64,000 nucleotides of DNA from Strigops habroptila (lineage: Eukaryota > Chordata > Aves > Psittaciformes > Psittacidae): contig NC_044288.2 of the NCBI RefSeq assembly GCF_004027225.2, forward strand, positions 5,817,719-5,881,718, given 5' to 3'. Positions within the stretch are counted from its first letter, which is position 1, and every line of letters starts with the position of its first letter. A model generated the notes under the pieces. It made no database searches and was not told the DNA's origin. It was given only the letters and a program-made list of their open reading frames with translations. Below are positions 1 to 13,800 of the stretch, one piece after another. Made by a program: the position numbers and the translations under genes.

Positions 1-3000
1 GTGACTTTTCTCCGTTTTCTCAGTTGATCTTTCCCTTGAGTGACTTGAATCTCTCGAGTCCACCGATTCTCTGGATTTATCCCGTTTAAGATCTCTTTCC
101 TTATGTTTTTTACGGCGCTCAATATCAAGGCGCAGGTCAACAGGGTCATCCTTATACTTCCCTTCAGCCTACAAATGCAGGGAAGAGGGGAGAGTTTAAT
201 ACAAAGGTTTACAGTGCACTAGTTAAGCACCATTACTTTGCTATTGACTGCACAGACTTCTGGAGAACAGGAGTTTATCTAAGTACTAATCAATACTCCA
301 GTTTAAAATGTAAAATAATGCACTATTAGCTTCTCGTTTGTCAGACTGCAATTTTCCTACTGCTTTCTAAGACTTTTAACTTCTATTCTCCTCTTTTAAA
401 CAGCATTACAACAAATAGCCTGACAACAGGGGAGGGAGAACGACAAAGCTGACACTTACTGTACACCACAGCCAGTGAGAGATGAGAACAACTTGGAAAT
501 TCAACTGATTATGGATCAGAACTACAGCATGTGCAAAATGCCTAACAGCCTGTGGGTGTTTGTTACTGAACAGCAGCATGTGCCCTGTCCTGCTGACAGA
601 CATCACCTAGCGGGGTGCCAGGGACTTTAATCACTAGGCCTGGAAGCAACCCTTAAGGAGAAGAAGCTGTTCGCTGCTTGGAGATAGCCAAGATCATGAT
701 TACTGATCAAAGTGTAAGAGATGGAGGCCACTGAAATGCAGCAGCCAGGTTCATGTGGGAGAATGCCAACATCCCACTGCTATGCAGCCTTTAATATGTC
801 TATGAAGATTTAGTGTGTGGCAGATGTCACCTGGAGCCTTTCTTGCCCCTGGACTGGCAGGCACCATGTGAAAGATGCTGAGAAGTCACTGCAGATGGAG
901 GTGTGCATTCCTCCACACAGTCCCAGCAAGTCTGCTAATGTGAGCTGACCCTGGTGTTTCACAAAGCAAAACCCAACCAGGTGTGTGAAACACTCCACAA
1001 ATAGCTTTGTTTTTTCTTTACAGTGGTAATTTAAAAAAGATCTGGTAACAGTTGCTTTGAGTTCTGTTTAAATTGCTACTTAAACAATGGGTTAAGATAG
1101 TTTCTTTGCAAAATGAAAAGTGGTGTTACCTGCATATACTTAAGACCAGCGGCACCTGGATGAGATTCTGCTGACTGCACACACAGGAGCAGCAAACTGA
1201 CAGTGGCTGTGGTTCTGACAAACATTTAGCAGTATGGCTGCAGGAAGCCTGTACACGACGTTGCTATCAACAACATACAGCCTCCAGGGGTGGCTACCTC
1301 ATTTACACAATGCTAATCTTGGGAACTGTAGGACTTTCTATGCAACATACATCATATTAATTGTCTTGAATTAAATACAAAAGGATTAGTAATTCTCTAG
1401 CTATGAAATTTTTTTACTTACATGAGTTTCTAAACACTTTTTTGTTTAAATAAATATGTCAAATAACGCAGGAGTGAGAGCAGGCGTTTTGTTTTGGTAT
1501 TTTGCTCTTCTACTTTCCCCAGGCAAAGAGCTTTTATTTCTACTCTGAGAATAAAACTGCTCCCAACACGATGGATGACAGATAAGTGACAAAATCAGCA
1601 GCAGCTCCCTTATGTGGTACAGCAAACACCTATTTGGGTTTGCGAGGGCACGTCTGTTTCACGGAAGGCTGGCGAGCTGTTTGGAAACCACGTTTATAAC
1701 ACACTCTGCCAAGCTGATGCTCAAGAGTTCAGGCCCATCAAATCCATCTCACCATCGTCCATGTCAAGCCACAAGTGTGTTTGGAAAAAATCGAAAACAA
1801 ATATGAAACAAGTAAGGTTTCAGCAGGACTGTTTAAAATCTCTTCAATGTAAATATGTATGAAGGTGAATAAACAAAGGTTAAAATCCCAAACATTTCAT
1901 GTGAAGCCATTTTTATGATTGTTTACAGCGAGTGCAATGGCTTAACATTCATCTACTCAGAAAAGCTAACACACTAAATTCCAAATGGTCTGGCTCTACT
2001 CAAACAAGTGCTGAATGTTAAAGTAACAGCAATCAACAGCAACGGTACAGTAAGTTGTTAGAACAACATCTATCATCTGCTTAATAGTGTACTCGGTTTA
2101 GATAAGTATTTAGTTTTACTTTCCTCTCTTTGACATGCATGTCTGTTTGAAAACATGGTTGGAAATAGCGCATGTATACAATTGATTTAATCATACTTAC
2201 AAGCAGAAAAATATCACAAAAAGTTTCTTCTCTCATCATGGGCACTTGTTCCAAAAATCCTCTCTTTTTTTCTCTCAAGCTCACCTCAATTGACTTTGGG
2301 GTCATTTACCATAGTCTAACCACTTCACAAAGGTTGTTGATACATTTTTATTAAAAATTAACCCTTTGTAGTTCATTTTTAGAATTATGCCCATCCTTAA
2401 AAGAAAAACACAAACTTAAGTAGAGAGTAATTTAAACAAAAACATCACTGTTAAGTTCATGCCCAATGCACTCATTTTGTTGAATTAAACTAGTCAGAGT
2501 AACAGTTCACCTTGAAGCCAGGCTCTCGGGAGCTTTTCGATTCCTCTTGAGAGAATCCATGTTTTCTAAAAGTACTGGGAGATATATCTATCCTCCTAAA
2601 AAGCAAAGAAGGTACACAGATAGAATCTTGGTCATAGGAAGAATCTGAAGCTTTCAGAGCAAATGGCATTTCAAGCAGACCAACATTTCCAGAGGTACAT
2701 GAAACTGCCCATGTTTCTTCCCCCTTTTTCTCCCCCCTGAAGGTAGTTATAGACTTGAATTATTCTGGAATTACTCCAGAGTTTAAGAGAACAAAATCTG
2801 AAACTCCCCTGAAATGTTAAGGCAGCACCAACCTGTGGATTTCAGGGCTCTTCTTGTTTTTAGCTGCATCTTGTTCCATTCCTTTCTTTAGATATTTGGT
2901 AAAGCGTTCATTCAGTGTCATTCCTGAAGAGCCAAAGTGATGCTCTGTTGGGGGGTAGAGTGAACAACGCCAAAATATTACTACCATTTTGGTAAAAAGA

Positions 3001-6000
3001 CAAAGCACATCAGTCCTACAGCTTGGTCAAGGTCAGAGGCAGGAAACACGAAGCACTGGTGAGGAGCTCTAACTAATGTTGCTGGCAAATCTCTATCTTG
3101 AAATTAGAATTTCCTCGAGTCACAAATCCACTAGAATCCACAAATTTTAAGTCACGGACTCCCTGAACACTGCTCAGGTAAAACTAAGAACCCCTCTTCT
3201 GCCTTTCCAGAAGAAAAGTTGTATGATCAGGCTGCTATTCTCATCTATGGCATATCTGCTGGAAAACAACTCTGTGAGCATTAACAAGAGCGCATAAACC
3301 CCATTTATCTGAACAAGGGAGGAGCAAACCTTCAGCTGAGGACACAGGGACTTCCCACCTACCTCTTACATGATGGACGATAGTCACTATATGCTGAGCA
3401 AACAGTTCAGAAGGGCTCCTCTGAGACTGAGCAGACTGAATATGATGGAAAATGGAACGGAATTCCTGCTCCTTTTTGTTGCTGTGCACCAGGTCACGAC
3501 ACAGCTTGCGTTCCTGAGCCAATATGCCACTTGGACTAGAAAAAGAACAGACCACATGAAATACAAGAACAGGGGGAAGGGAAGCACAGTTTAAGGTGAT
3601 TAATGTTTCCCAAGTTGGAAGCTGACTGCGTTATTTTATGTTGTCTTATGAAGACACCTCAGAAGACTCAATAGCACGAGCAGGACACATTTAAACATCT
3701 CTAAAACACACTGATCTGGGTTACTGGGATAATTTAGGTCACTTGTTATTCTGTATTGAGTGCAGGTATTAAACGCTGACATCCTGGGAAACACTTCCGA
3801 AATGTTAGATTTACCTCTAACATCCCAGTGTGTAACACTGGCTACTGCTGTACAGTTTATTTGCTGAAATAACTTTTTCCTGTCTTAAGATTTCTTCAAG
3901 CAACGCTGAAGCGTCTCTCAGAGTTTCAGTACTACTATGGTGAGAATAAGAGTAGTTAAACACACCTCAGAGAATCAACTGTCAGTGAAGCAGCACTGTA
4001 ACTTTACTGTACCACTAAGCTTCTAGCAGCAAGAAGCCACTGAGTAACTAACTCTTACCTGAACCCGATGCAGAAGCATTGACACTCTGAAACAATCTTA
4101 CACCGAGTTGTAGAAGACGTTAGGAAAAGTTCTTTAACCCTCATGCTATACTTTCACCATCTGCAAACTGGTAACCCCTCTAACCTCCCACCACGGGAGA
4201 AAAAGGGTCACACAAGTATTATAATGCCAGAAAAAAATTCATCTCTATCTCCAAAACATGCAAATGGTGACGCAATATTATTCGGCCTTCCTCACACTTG
4301 GCAAGTCTAGGAGGATCTCAGGAAGAGAAACAGGAAAACACCACAACTTGGACTTCCACTTACCGTGCAAGATCTTCATCGAAGGAATCCATTCGGATAT
4401 TGACCTGGGCCTCACGTGTAATAGAAAAGGAGGATTTGCCAGGAGTTAGCCCTTCTACTTTGGTGCCTGGTTTCTCCTTCACCTCAGAAGTCTTCCTTGG
4501 TGGGGGGGAAGAACTTTTCTCCTGGCTTGATTTGTAAGTGGTCACTCTGAAATTCTTCTCAGGAACAAAGCCCCTGTGACCTGGTTCAGCTCTCTTGGAT
4601 GCTGGTCTCTCCTCTTTCTTTGATCGTTCTGAATAGCTTTCCTCCTCCATTTCCTCAGGTTTCCTTTGCTTCTCTTTTCCGGGTGGCAAGAACACCACGC
4701 CTTCCCATTTTCCTGGTCTCTCCTCCTCTTGACTTTTACTTGAAGTTGCTACAACTTTAGACATAAATTTGGGCTCTTCCTCAAATTCCGAATCTTTTCG
4801 GCCCTTTGCCTTGTCTTTCTTTTCCTGGTCATCTGTTTCCTCTTTGCCATAATGGCCTTCCTTGTGGAACTCCGGGGCCTTGAGCTTGTCAAATTCATCC
4901 CGGAACTTGTAGCGCTTGGGCGACTGGCTGCCGCGGTATCCCTTCTCCGAGTCCGCTTTGGAGGCATAGGACTCGGATTTTGCCTTTCCATCTGCTGATC
5001 CCACCTCCGAGAAATTCCCTTTCTCTTTACTTTTCTCTTTTTCAACATTTGTTACTTTCTGTTCTTTGTCTTTCCCATTCTCAGTCTTCTGCTCTTCCAG
5101 ATACCTGGTCACAGAACAGACATTACAGTAGTTCTCTTATTACAAAAAAAAACAAAGAGGTTCATTCTTCAGTTGAAAACAGGCAAATTTTAGAGAACAC
5201 CAAGCTATGCATGGACAGAAAGCTGTGTCTAGGCCCTAAAATACTTAAAAGGTAAAGCAGATTTACTCAGCCTGGATTTAGACTTCTAGTTCTCAACAAA
5301 TTCAGCAAATGTAGAAGACAATGGATATGCAGAACTGGTGAGATGAGGCTTAAGAACAAATAAAAACCAGCTTACCCACAGATTCATTTGAAGGAAAATA
5401 GTAACATCTTACCCAATCGCTTTATTTACTTACAAACCTGCTTCAGGAGAACAACACATCAAAACTTTCAAACTGGGCTGTTCTGCTTTAAACAACACAC
5501 TGGAAATAAAAGCCTCAAAAGCTACTTCAAATTTTGGATGCAAGTTTCATGGGTAAGCTAAATATTTCCTGACAGACTGTAAATACAAATAAAAGCAAAA
5601 AGGTTAACAGAGGAGAATATTGATTCTGCTGGGAGAAGACAAAACACTTGTAGTGAGAACAACAGTTTAAAGCATCAGAACTGTGGTTTAAAGCATTCAT
5701 GAGGAAACAGCAGTAAAGGCCTCACACATTAGTTCAGTGCTTTGGAAAGCCCAAACACGAGTTACGGCTTCCCCCCCTCCCCTTTCTTTTTAAGTTTCAG
5801 ACATCCTTGATATAGAATCAGTTCAAAATAACTTTGAGAATAAGAAAAGATTTAACAGCACTTGTGAATGTTACCTTGTTAATGAATCTTTTAAAGCAAA
5901 GTGTCACACATGAACCTGCAGTGGGCTAACCAGGCAAACCACCATGGGAAGCTTCCCTATGGAAGGATGTCTTAGATTTAGGAATGAGCTTAGTGCTTTA

Positions 6001-9000
6001 GTTTCTCATACTACCCACAACCACAGGCACAAGCACTGCAACTAAACCTGCCTTAGCTTGCTTTGCAGCAGGGCATGCAGTAAGATTTCATTACATTTAT
6101 CTAATTTATAGCATCTAATGCAATTCAAGAATGCAATACTATAAAATGACTTTAAGTGGAAAGTAACACAGAAATGCAAGCTTCCCGTGGGCACTGTTAG
6201 GTTGCCAGAAAACCTCATCCAGCACATCTTCACTTCAAGTGTTCCCAAGCTATGAACACTTCAGCAACTATCCAGGACAGAAAACTAACTCCAGCTTCCC
6301 ACAACACAGGGCAAGGTCTGTGTTTCATTCTGCAATTCAGACAATACCAGGTCATAAGAGCTGGCACCCTGCTGGGATGGCACCCTGCTGGGATGGCACC
6401 CTGCACACCCTGGGGGCTCGTTCCAGCTGGAGCCTGCACAGTGAGAACCCTTGCAGGGCTCCTGGAGTGTGTCTACACAAAACCACCGCAGCACAACGAA
6501 CACATCACTTGCCTTTTGGAGAAGGCTCCTCCTCCAGGAGCTGTGGTTTCCTCCTTCTGAGATGTACTGTAAATGGAACTCACTGGTGTTGGACTTTTAC
6601 ACACAGGGCTCTTCCTGGTCGGGCTCAAACCTGCCGAGCCGTGGTCAAAGGGACTCTGATGAGAACCTGCCTGAAAGGAGGTGCCGCTGCTGCTGCTGCT
6701 TTGTAAAGCAGAGCTCATCTGGGATGGGTTGGAGAGTGGAGGGCTCGACTTTTGCAATGGACTTGGCCGAGGAGAACGACGCCTCACCACAACCGACTGG
6801 AGAGGGCTTTTTAGTGCAGGACTGCGTTCCCTCGGGCTAAGCTCAGACACAGAAGCTCTTGAGGTTGAACTTGTACCATAGGTGCTCATCTCCTGCCACG
6901 GTTTTGATCCCTCAGACGCCTTGACATCTTGAGCCACTGCTCCTGAAAACGGCTGCTCCTTAGACTCATCACCTTGGTTATCTCCTGCAGGCTGAGATGC
7001 CCGGTTATCCTTGGAAGAGGACTTCTTCTCCTTTCCAGATTTCCGCTTAGAAGACTCCACTCGGCTGTGATTCGAGGAGGAGCGGGAGGAGGAAGACCTC
7101 CTCGACCGATCAGAAGATGACTTATCGGAATTCCTAGAATGACTTCTAGACCTGGGCGAAGGAGACCTTCTCTTGGGGGAACGAGAGCGCGACCTCCCTC
7201 TACGCGGGCTGTACGCTTGGCGGTAGTTTTGCCAGTTTGACCTGTAATTGCCATATCCTCCTCGGTTGTACTGGCCCCAGGGATAAAACCCTCGATTTCG
7301 GCCTCGAAAATAATATGGTCTCCTGTAGCCTCTGTTATGCCCTCGGAAATCCCGGTTTTGATAGACTCTCGGATGGTTCCTTTCCCTGTTGTGAGATGGA
7401 GAATACGATCGGGAACGGGACCTAGAACTGAGGAAAAGAAAAAAAAAAAATCACACAAATGTTTTAAAGTCACAACTTTTTACCTGAAGTTTTATAGAAA
7501 AGTAGCCGAAAACTGCATTTCTCAAGTTTTATAAGTAATTTCTTTGGTTTACCCTCGTCCAGTTGAGGTATTACACTTTGCCCTCAATAAATTGCAGTGG
7601 AAATAACTAGTATCTGTGATACCACCAAACAAATGTTGGAGTTCAGGATCGCTGCAGAGACCATGATAACTACACGTTGCTTAGTTTTCCTAGGATGAAC
7701 ATGGCTGTTACCCAGCTTCAGAAAAAGAAGTGACATCTTCCAAACTTCCAGCCCTTTACAGCTCAAAGCCATGGTTACACCTCACCATAGAGCTCTCTTG
7801 TTCTTTTCTGTTACTGGAACAGACCCAAGATCATCTTCTTGTGTCCCAAGTTCTCGTGTGCTTTTGAAATTCTGATTATCGAGATGAAATCCCGCTTCTT
7901 TGCCAGGTGAGTTATATGAATTACCACATCTCCACACAGGAGGAGCAGCACCGGGGCAAACGGCACACTGCTCTATAGGTTTAAGGTTCCACAGGTGCAC
8001 CTCTTGCCCCAGTTTGGAAGCTGGAACTCCAAGCGAGTGGGACAGCAGAGGGATGCACCCGTTTCCAGGCTGAGGCCACAAGGTGGCACTGCTCGGTGTC
8101 CCTGTGCTCACCACCACCCCAAACACGAACACTCACAGGGCACAACTGAGCCCAAAACCTGTCAGAATACAGCGAAGGGGCAAAACGCCATCGTTCCAAC
8201 AGTCCCTCCCATGGAAGTTGTGCAGCTGCAGCTGTGTGACTGTTCAAAAGCCGCACTGTAGCTCAGGATTAAATGCCAGCTTTGCAGGATTTCACAGCTG
8301 TTGGAAAAACAAACCTCTGCTCAAAGCCTGAGATTTGAGCAAGTTTGCCTTGGTAAAACAGAGGAGGTGTCCAAGCTAGTACAGTTAAATAGAGAAAGCG
8401 ATTTTTCCAAATGGAATTTGAGTAAATAATGTTCACTGAAACCATTCCCACTTTCCATTTTCACTTCTTGGTCTCCTTGGTCACGCTCCAGCACACATGT
8501 ACTGACTCTTTCAGACTGGCAAAGCACAACTCACTGCTGCCCCCTCTCCGCTCACACCCCAAACCCCCATAACGGGAGGGAACACAACGCTGCTGCTGGA
8601 ATTCCTACCAGACGAGCATAAATACATGCAGAGATGGACTTTAGTTCTGTGTTTATTTCTTCCACCTATCAAATACACATTATAGTTTAGCAGGAAACTG
8701 TCTGTTCCTACTGTAGCCAAACAACTTCTCTGAGACACTTCCTCATTTGAGCAACAATAGGAAGGAAAAGCAGAGAGGCAGATGGGAAAACACAACTGTA
8801 AGGAGCCCCAGTCGAAGGCACTACCACCAAACATGCTCCTGTTTTCAGACAACTGCTGCATTTGTGATCAATTACCAGCAAGGGACCTGTTGAACACAGC
8901 TTCCAAAATCTGCTCCATCGTTTTAGAGAGGCTGCAGCAGGGAGATTTCACCCTGCCAGCCCCAGCTGATACACACGGCTCCAGTTACGAAGCACCCACA

Positions 9001-10840
9001 ATCTTACAACAGGTAAAACCAAAAAATCAAGCCAGAAAGAAAACAAGGAAAAGCAGGCAGACTCCGGCATGGCAAAATGACTTAGAACAAAGAGCAAACC
9101 TGCCAAAAGAAGAGTAAAACATTTTGTGGTGTCTGCTGAAGTACATAATAATGGACGTTCATGCCAAAATACCACGAGACCTACCTCAGAAAACATCCTA
9201 ACGCCATACAAGGTGACTTGTCTGTACTAACCCCTTCCATTTGGATTCTCATTGACAAAGCACAAGTGGATTCAGCAGCAGCACAGAGGAAACGATCATG
9301 CTTGCACAGGGTGCCTTTGTTTTCAACTGTCAAAGTTCCTGCACAGCTAGGCAGATATTCCCAAATGACTCTTCCAGCATTCCAGCTTCTTTCGGCAAAG
9401 AACTCGGTTTGACTCAAGTCTCCGCCTCTATTCAGTTTTGTCATGTCCTTCTCTCTCCAACTGTACATTTATTAGAGCCTCTGTGTTTCAAACATCTCTT
9501 TAACTGTTAACAGTTACGTGTGTTCGCAGTCTAATGATGTGTGTTATTAATTTAAGATCAGTGAGAAAGCAGCTGAACACCACTATACCCAGTCCAACTG
9601 GAACGCCTTTGCCAGCTACATAATGCTCAGCCAAAAGAAAAGGAAAACACAGATATCCTGATATCCAGGGAAGACATGAGCCTGTTCAGAAGCAATGCTG
9701 GGACGCAAGAACAACTATTACAAACATTAATGAGTTCTCCAAGTTAACTGCAGTGACATTTATCTACTTTATCCATCCAGAACAATCACTGCTGTAAGAC
9801 ATAGCAGTATATTAAATGGACAATAAAACTCATTTCAATTAAGTTTTAGAAAGAGGGAGAAAACATGTAATAGCTGCAAAGTCTGGGCTCAATTACATTA
9901 AAAGCTTAAAAAAACCAGCCAAAGATGTTCAACACCACAAAGGAGCATATTTTGCTATGGACCTTCCCAACTCTTCTTGCCCACTTTGGCTATGAAACAC
10001 ATACTTAAAACTCTCTCACAGCAAAGTTAAATGTGTGAACAGAAGCAACATCTCAAAGTGATCCCAAGCCAGGATTAAAAACAAGCATTTTTTGCACTAT
10101 GTCCTGTCTTGGCAGTTTCAAACATCACCATCAGCCACGAATACTTTGAACACAGGCAAGCGGAGCTCAGAGACTGTGTGTACTTCACTCTAGGGAAAGC
10201 CCAACAGGCTATCCTGTTACAGACAGCAGCAGCAGAACATGGGAAGAAACCCACATGCGTTTTGACACAGGCTTCTATTAATACCTTTGAGGAAAAACCA
10301 AGTACAGAAGTCTTCTGTAAGGGACCAGCCTAAAAAGGCCATTAACAACACCCCCCTGTTAAATGTACCCCTCACAACATGAACTATATTAACCAAAACA
10401 CCTTCTGATTGAACTGTACATTGGAGCATCTGTATTCACATCAGGGAAAAAGGAAAGTTATTGTTCACCAAAAACATGCCAGAGAGACCAGATTAAGAGC
10501 TCAAAAGAAATATCTTGACAATTCATTCTCCCAGCTCATTGAAAACACTTCAAAACAGTCCAGGTTGGCAGGAAACAGGATGCTATCTGGCCTAGAATCT
10601 AATTAGAGTCGTTCCCTGGAAAAGAATTAAGTGACAAACCATCTGAACAGGACAGAAAGGAGGAGGAGTTACACCCCTTGGCTCCGGAGCTGCAGGCACT
10701 TACCTGAGTCTGCGCTTTCTTGACCGTGAGACAGAACGGGAACGGGAGCGGGACTTGGAGAAGGAGCGGGAGCGGGATCTCGATCCAGACCTCGAACGGG
10801 AAGAGCGGGACCCAGACTTTGACTTGTTAGTTTTAGACAT
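1..10840 (-). CDS. THRAP3: THRAP3 (TRAP150), 3' part beyond the window
   Basis: Thyroid hormone receptor-associated protein 3, a nuclear SR-like protein acting in pre-mRNA splicing, mRNA decay and transcriptional coactivation. Coding exons in transcript order: 10840-10704, 7427-6513, 5104-4364, 3535-3363, 2944-2833, 2595-2511, and 168-1 (cut by the window edge). They join in frame to 777 codons; human has about 955. Residues 1-46 are the RS domain starting [18 protein letters not shown]. Residues 46-350 hold the tract [20 protein letters not shown] and then phospho-SP motifs. Around residue 510 is [18 protein letters not shown], matching the annotated nucleotide-binding stretch of the human protein. 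The THRAP3/BCLAF1 homology region starts near residue 575 with [20 protein letters not shown]. The start is supported by an in-frame TGA 24-22 nt upstream, and the 5' UTR exon begins at 10865. The intron 6512-5105 is GC-AG. BCLAF1 was excluded because every block matches THRAP3 more closely. Confidence 0.97.
6363..6406. repeat. 16-bp tandem repeat, about 2.7 copies
   Basis: The unit GGCACCCTGCTGGGAT is repeated exactly at 6363 and 6379 and partly at 6395. It lies in the GC-AG intron of THRAP3, about 110 bp downstream of the donor in transcript direction, and has no coding role. Confidence 0.9.
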
Positions 10841-13800
10841 CTTTGCAAGCACCCGTCAGCTGTACCTGAATGAAACAGGGGAAAGCATGTGGAAAATGAA
10901 GTCAGGTTTGAGAGAGCAGACATGGGCAGCCTGACCAGCTCCAGAGGGACACGAAGCTGGGTAAGGCTGGAAATGGGAATGTTGGAAGCGGCTGCCTAAG
11001 GAACAGATCAATGGTGTTGGGCTCAGAATAAAGGTGTATTTCAGGAGGAAATCTGCAAAGAGACAAAAGGCTTTCACCCCGGAGTAATGACAAATATGAG
11101 TGCTAGAGCTGAAAGCAGCAAGTTAGTGCAAAGGCCAGGAGCAGGCAGAGGCCACGCTGCTGGCTCAAGCAGGAACACCTTTAGAGCCAACCCACTGCAT
11201 TTCAGTCACATCACTGACAATACAGCCAAGCTGCCACTGCTTTAAAGAACAGTGAAGAAACCCAAAGGCTTACCGTCAAAGAACTAAAAACCCAACCCCA
11301 AAGTCTTCTCTGAATTGGGAGAGGGAATCATGAACACAAATGATAATCCAAGATCCAGGAATATAACCCTGTTTGCAGAGCTCTGCCTCGCACTGAGCAC
11401 TCAGGTTAAACCCTGGACGGACGTGTCCTGTCTGCTTGTGGAGTTTATGCAGTTGCTATCATCAGTTACCAGCGTGTATCATCCAGGGAGGAGTTCTGTT
11501 GCAGCCAAAATAATTCAGACGTCCTTCCAAATATTCACAGACCCAGAAGAGACTATGGTGTAGCATTAAATGACTCTGAATAGCTATAGTTATGAACTCA
11601 GGCATGTATGCAGGTAAAGAGTCCCTTAAAAGACGGTTCAGGGAATAGTTTGACCATGTAATTGTTTCAGTTACACCTTACCTGATCTGTTTGCTTGTAA
11701 ACATCGACTCTGCACCAACAAGCAAGACTTTCTAATGGATTTTCATTATCTTAACTCCAGGGAAAGAAAAATATTGAAGACTACTAAGAGAGAGTTGTGT
11801 GTGTCACACAGTTTACATCTGAAGGTTGCTACAAATATTGATGAGATCCAAGGTGCTTTATTTCCTCCAGCCAGGCAGATTTGCCTGTCGGTATCCAAAA
11901 GACTCAAATTCATAACACAGTTTGGCAGCTTCTGACAGAGACCTTCCCAAACCTTCCCCTTCCTGCTACCAATAACCTCCTTCTGCAACCCCCCCATCCA
12001 CCAGCAGCGGCTGTGGAAGCAAACCCAGCATGCTGGAGGTGGGTCGGAAGAGCTGTAGTGCCCCTTCCACCAGCCATCACAGTGCTCCTCAGCTGTAGTT
12101 AATAGCTGACCTACTTCAGCACTGGATCCAGCCACAAACAAAATTCCTTACAATTTAAAAGTCGATCATGCTGCAAAATGTGCTCCAGCTTTGGAATCCC
12201 TGTTGGTTCCAGGATAATTCTTCAGCTTAAATGGAAAATGCTTCTGGGCCCTGACTTGGCAAGGAGGCAGGGGACTCCACTCCTGAGATTAAGTTGCCAG
12301 ATTCCTTCCTATTTCCATTCCTAGAAATGGGACGTTTCAGCCGTGGGCTGGGAAAGGGACTAAGTGGTAGCTTGAGTCGTGCTTGGACTGCCGAGTATTC
12401 CACATGAGCAGTTGATAATCAAGATCTCTGCAATTCCAGAGGTAGCTGATGAGGCTGGGAAGAAAATGTGCTCTCTTTAAACAATACCTAAGTTTCGTTC
12501 ACAGTATCAGAAGCAATTTATTTAGCACTGAACAGAATTCCTTAGGAATTTCTACAAGAAATTACATTTTCTCCCCCTTAATTAGTAAACTATTGCATAG
12601 CTGGAAATAATTTGGGCAGAGAAAGAAAACTATCAGTGTCCTGGTAGATTTACAGTTCTGCTTCTATTGTGCATGTTCAACAGCAAAATTATAGATACTG
12701 AAAGAGTTTCTTACCTTGGTGACTTAGCACCCACAGTGGATCTGTGTACAGTGTCCTGATTTGTGGAATTTTACACAGAATGAGTGAAAGATGACATTAT
12801 AAGCAGAGGAAAAGCCAGACACAGAGCTTCCAGGTTACAACTGAGTGTACTTTCTGTCAGGACACATCCCCAGCTTTAGCAAACCAGAACACTGAAGTGA
12901 TGCTCCTAGTTCTGCAGAGCTTGGTTCACAGCTGGACACATTCTCATGCATACGTGAGCACTGATTTCTCTGCAGGTCTGTCCATCTGCACTCCACACAA
13001 ACACAACTCACATCTGAAGCTTTAGGCTGCAACACCCACATGAGCAAAACGAAGGCCACCACCAATGGCACTGTGAGGAAATCTGACCTCGGTTTTAATC
13101 AGCTCACTGAAAAGGCAACTTGCTGTTACACTCTTCTATCCTCTTGCTTGGGATTGCTGAGCTAGCCTCATCCTTTCAAAAGCATCACTGGCAGGTCACG
13201 GACACCTCCTGTAACATGAATCATCGGGGGGGTTTTGCCTCAACTTGTACTTTCCAAAGAGCTGTTCCAGAATCATTCCCCACTAAGTTGTTCCGGCTCC
13301 AGGTAGAGGTGGCATGCCCGGAAAGGCTTAAAACTTGCCTTTGCATTTCCAGGATACATCCAAGGGCTGTTTAATAAATCCAGGAGGAGAATTTTAGGTG
13401 CTGCTGATTTAGGTGCAGACACTTCAGCTGCAGTGGTGTTAATAAAAGGCTCATATAGGAAAAATCTAATTGATGTTTTTACCACACACAGCAGCCCCCC
13501 ACTGCCTGTGGCTTGGAGATCCCTTAATCCACTGTTAAAGCAAGAATTCCTTGGCTTCTGCTGCCTTAGGAGAGAATAAAACACTGCACAAGTGCACGAG
13601 ATCATGGAGTCCCCAAGAAAAATGAGCCTCAGTAGCTGCTGTGATGGTGCAGAGATCAGGCACTGGAAGTTATTTTAATTACTTATTTCAATGACTAAAA
13701 AAGCATCTCAAATGATGAAATGAACAAAGAGGCACTGCGACAGCAAACTGCCAAAACCTGAGCATCTGTGACACAAATGCTCTGCAATGCTCATCGCCCA

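Noticed and set aside
1-10840. BCLAF1, the paralogue of THRAP3
   Set aside because: The blocks [13 protein letters not shown] and [10 protein letters not shown] match THRAP3, whereas BCLAF1 has different residues in these places.
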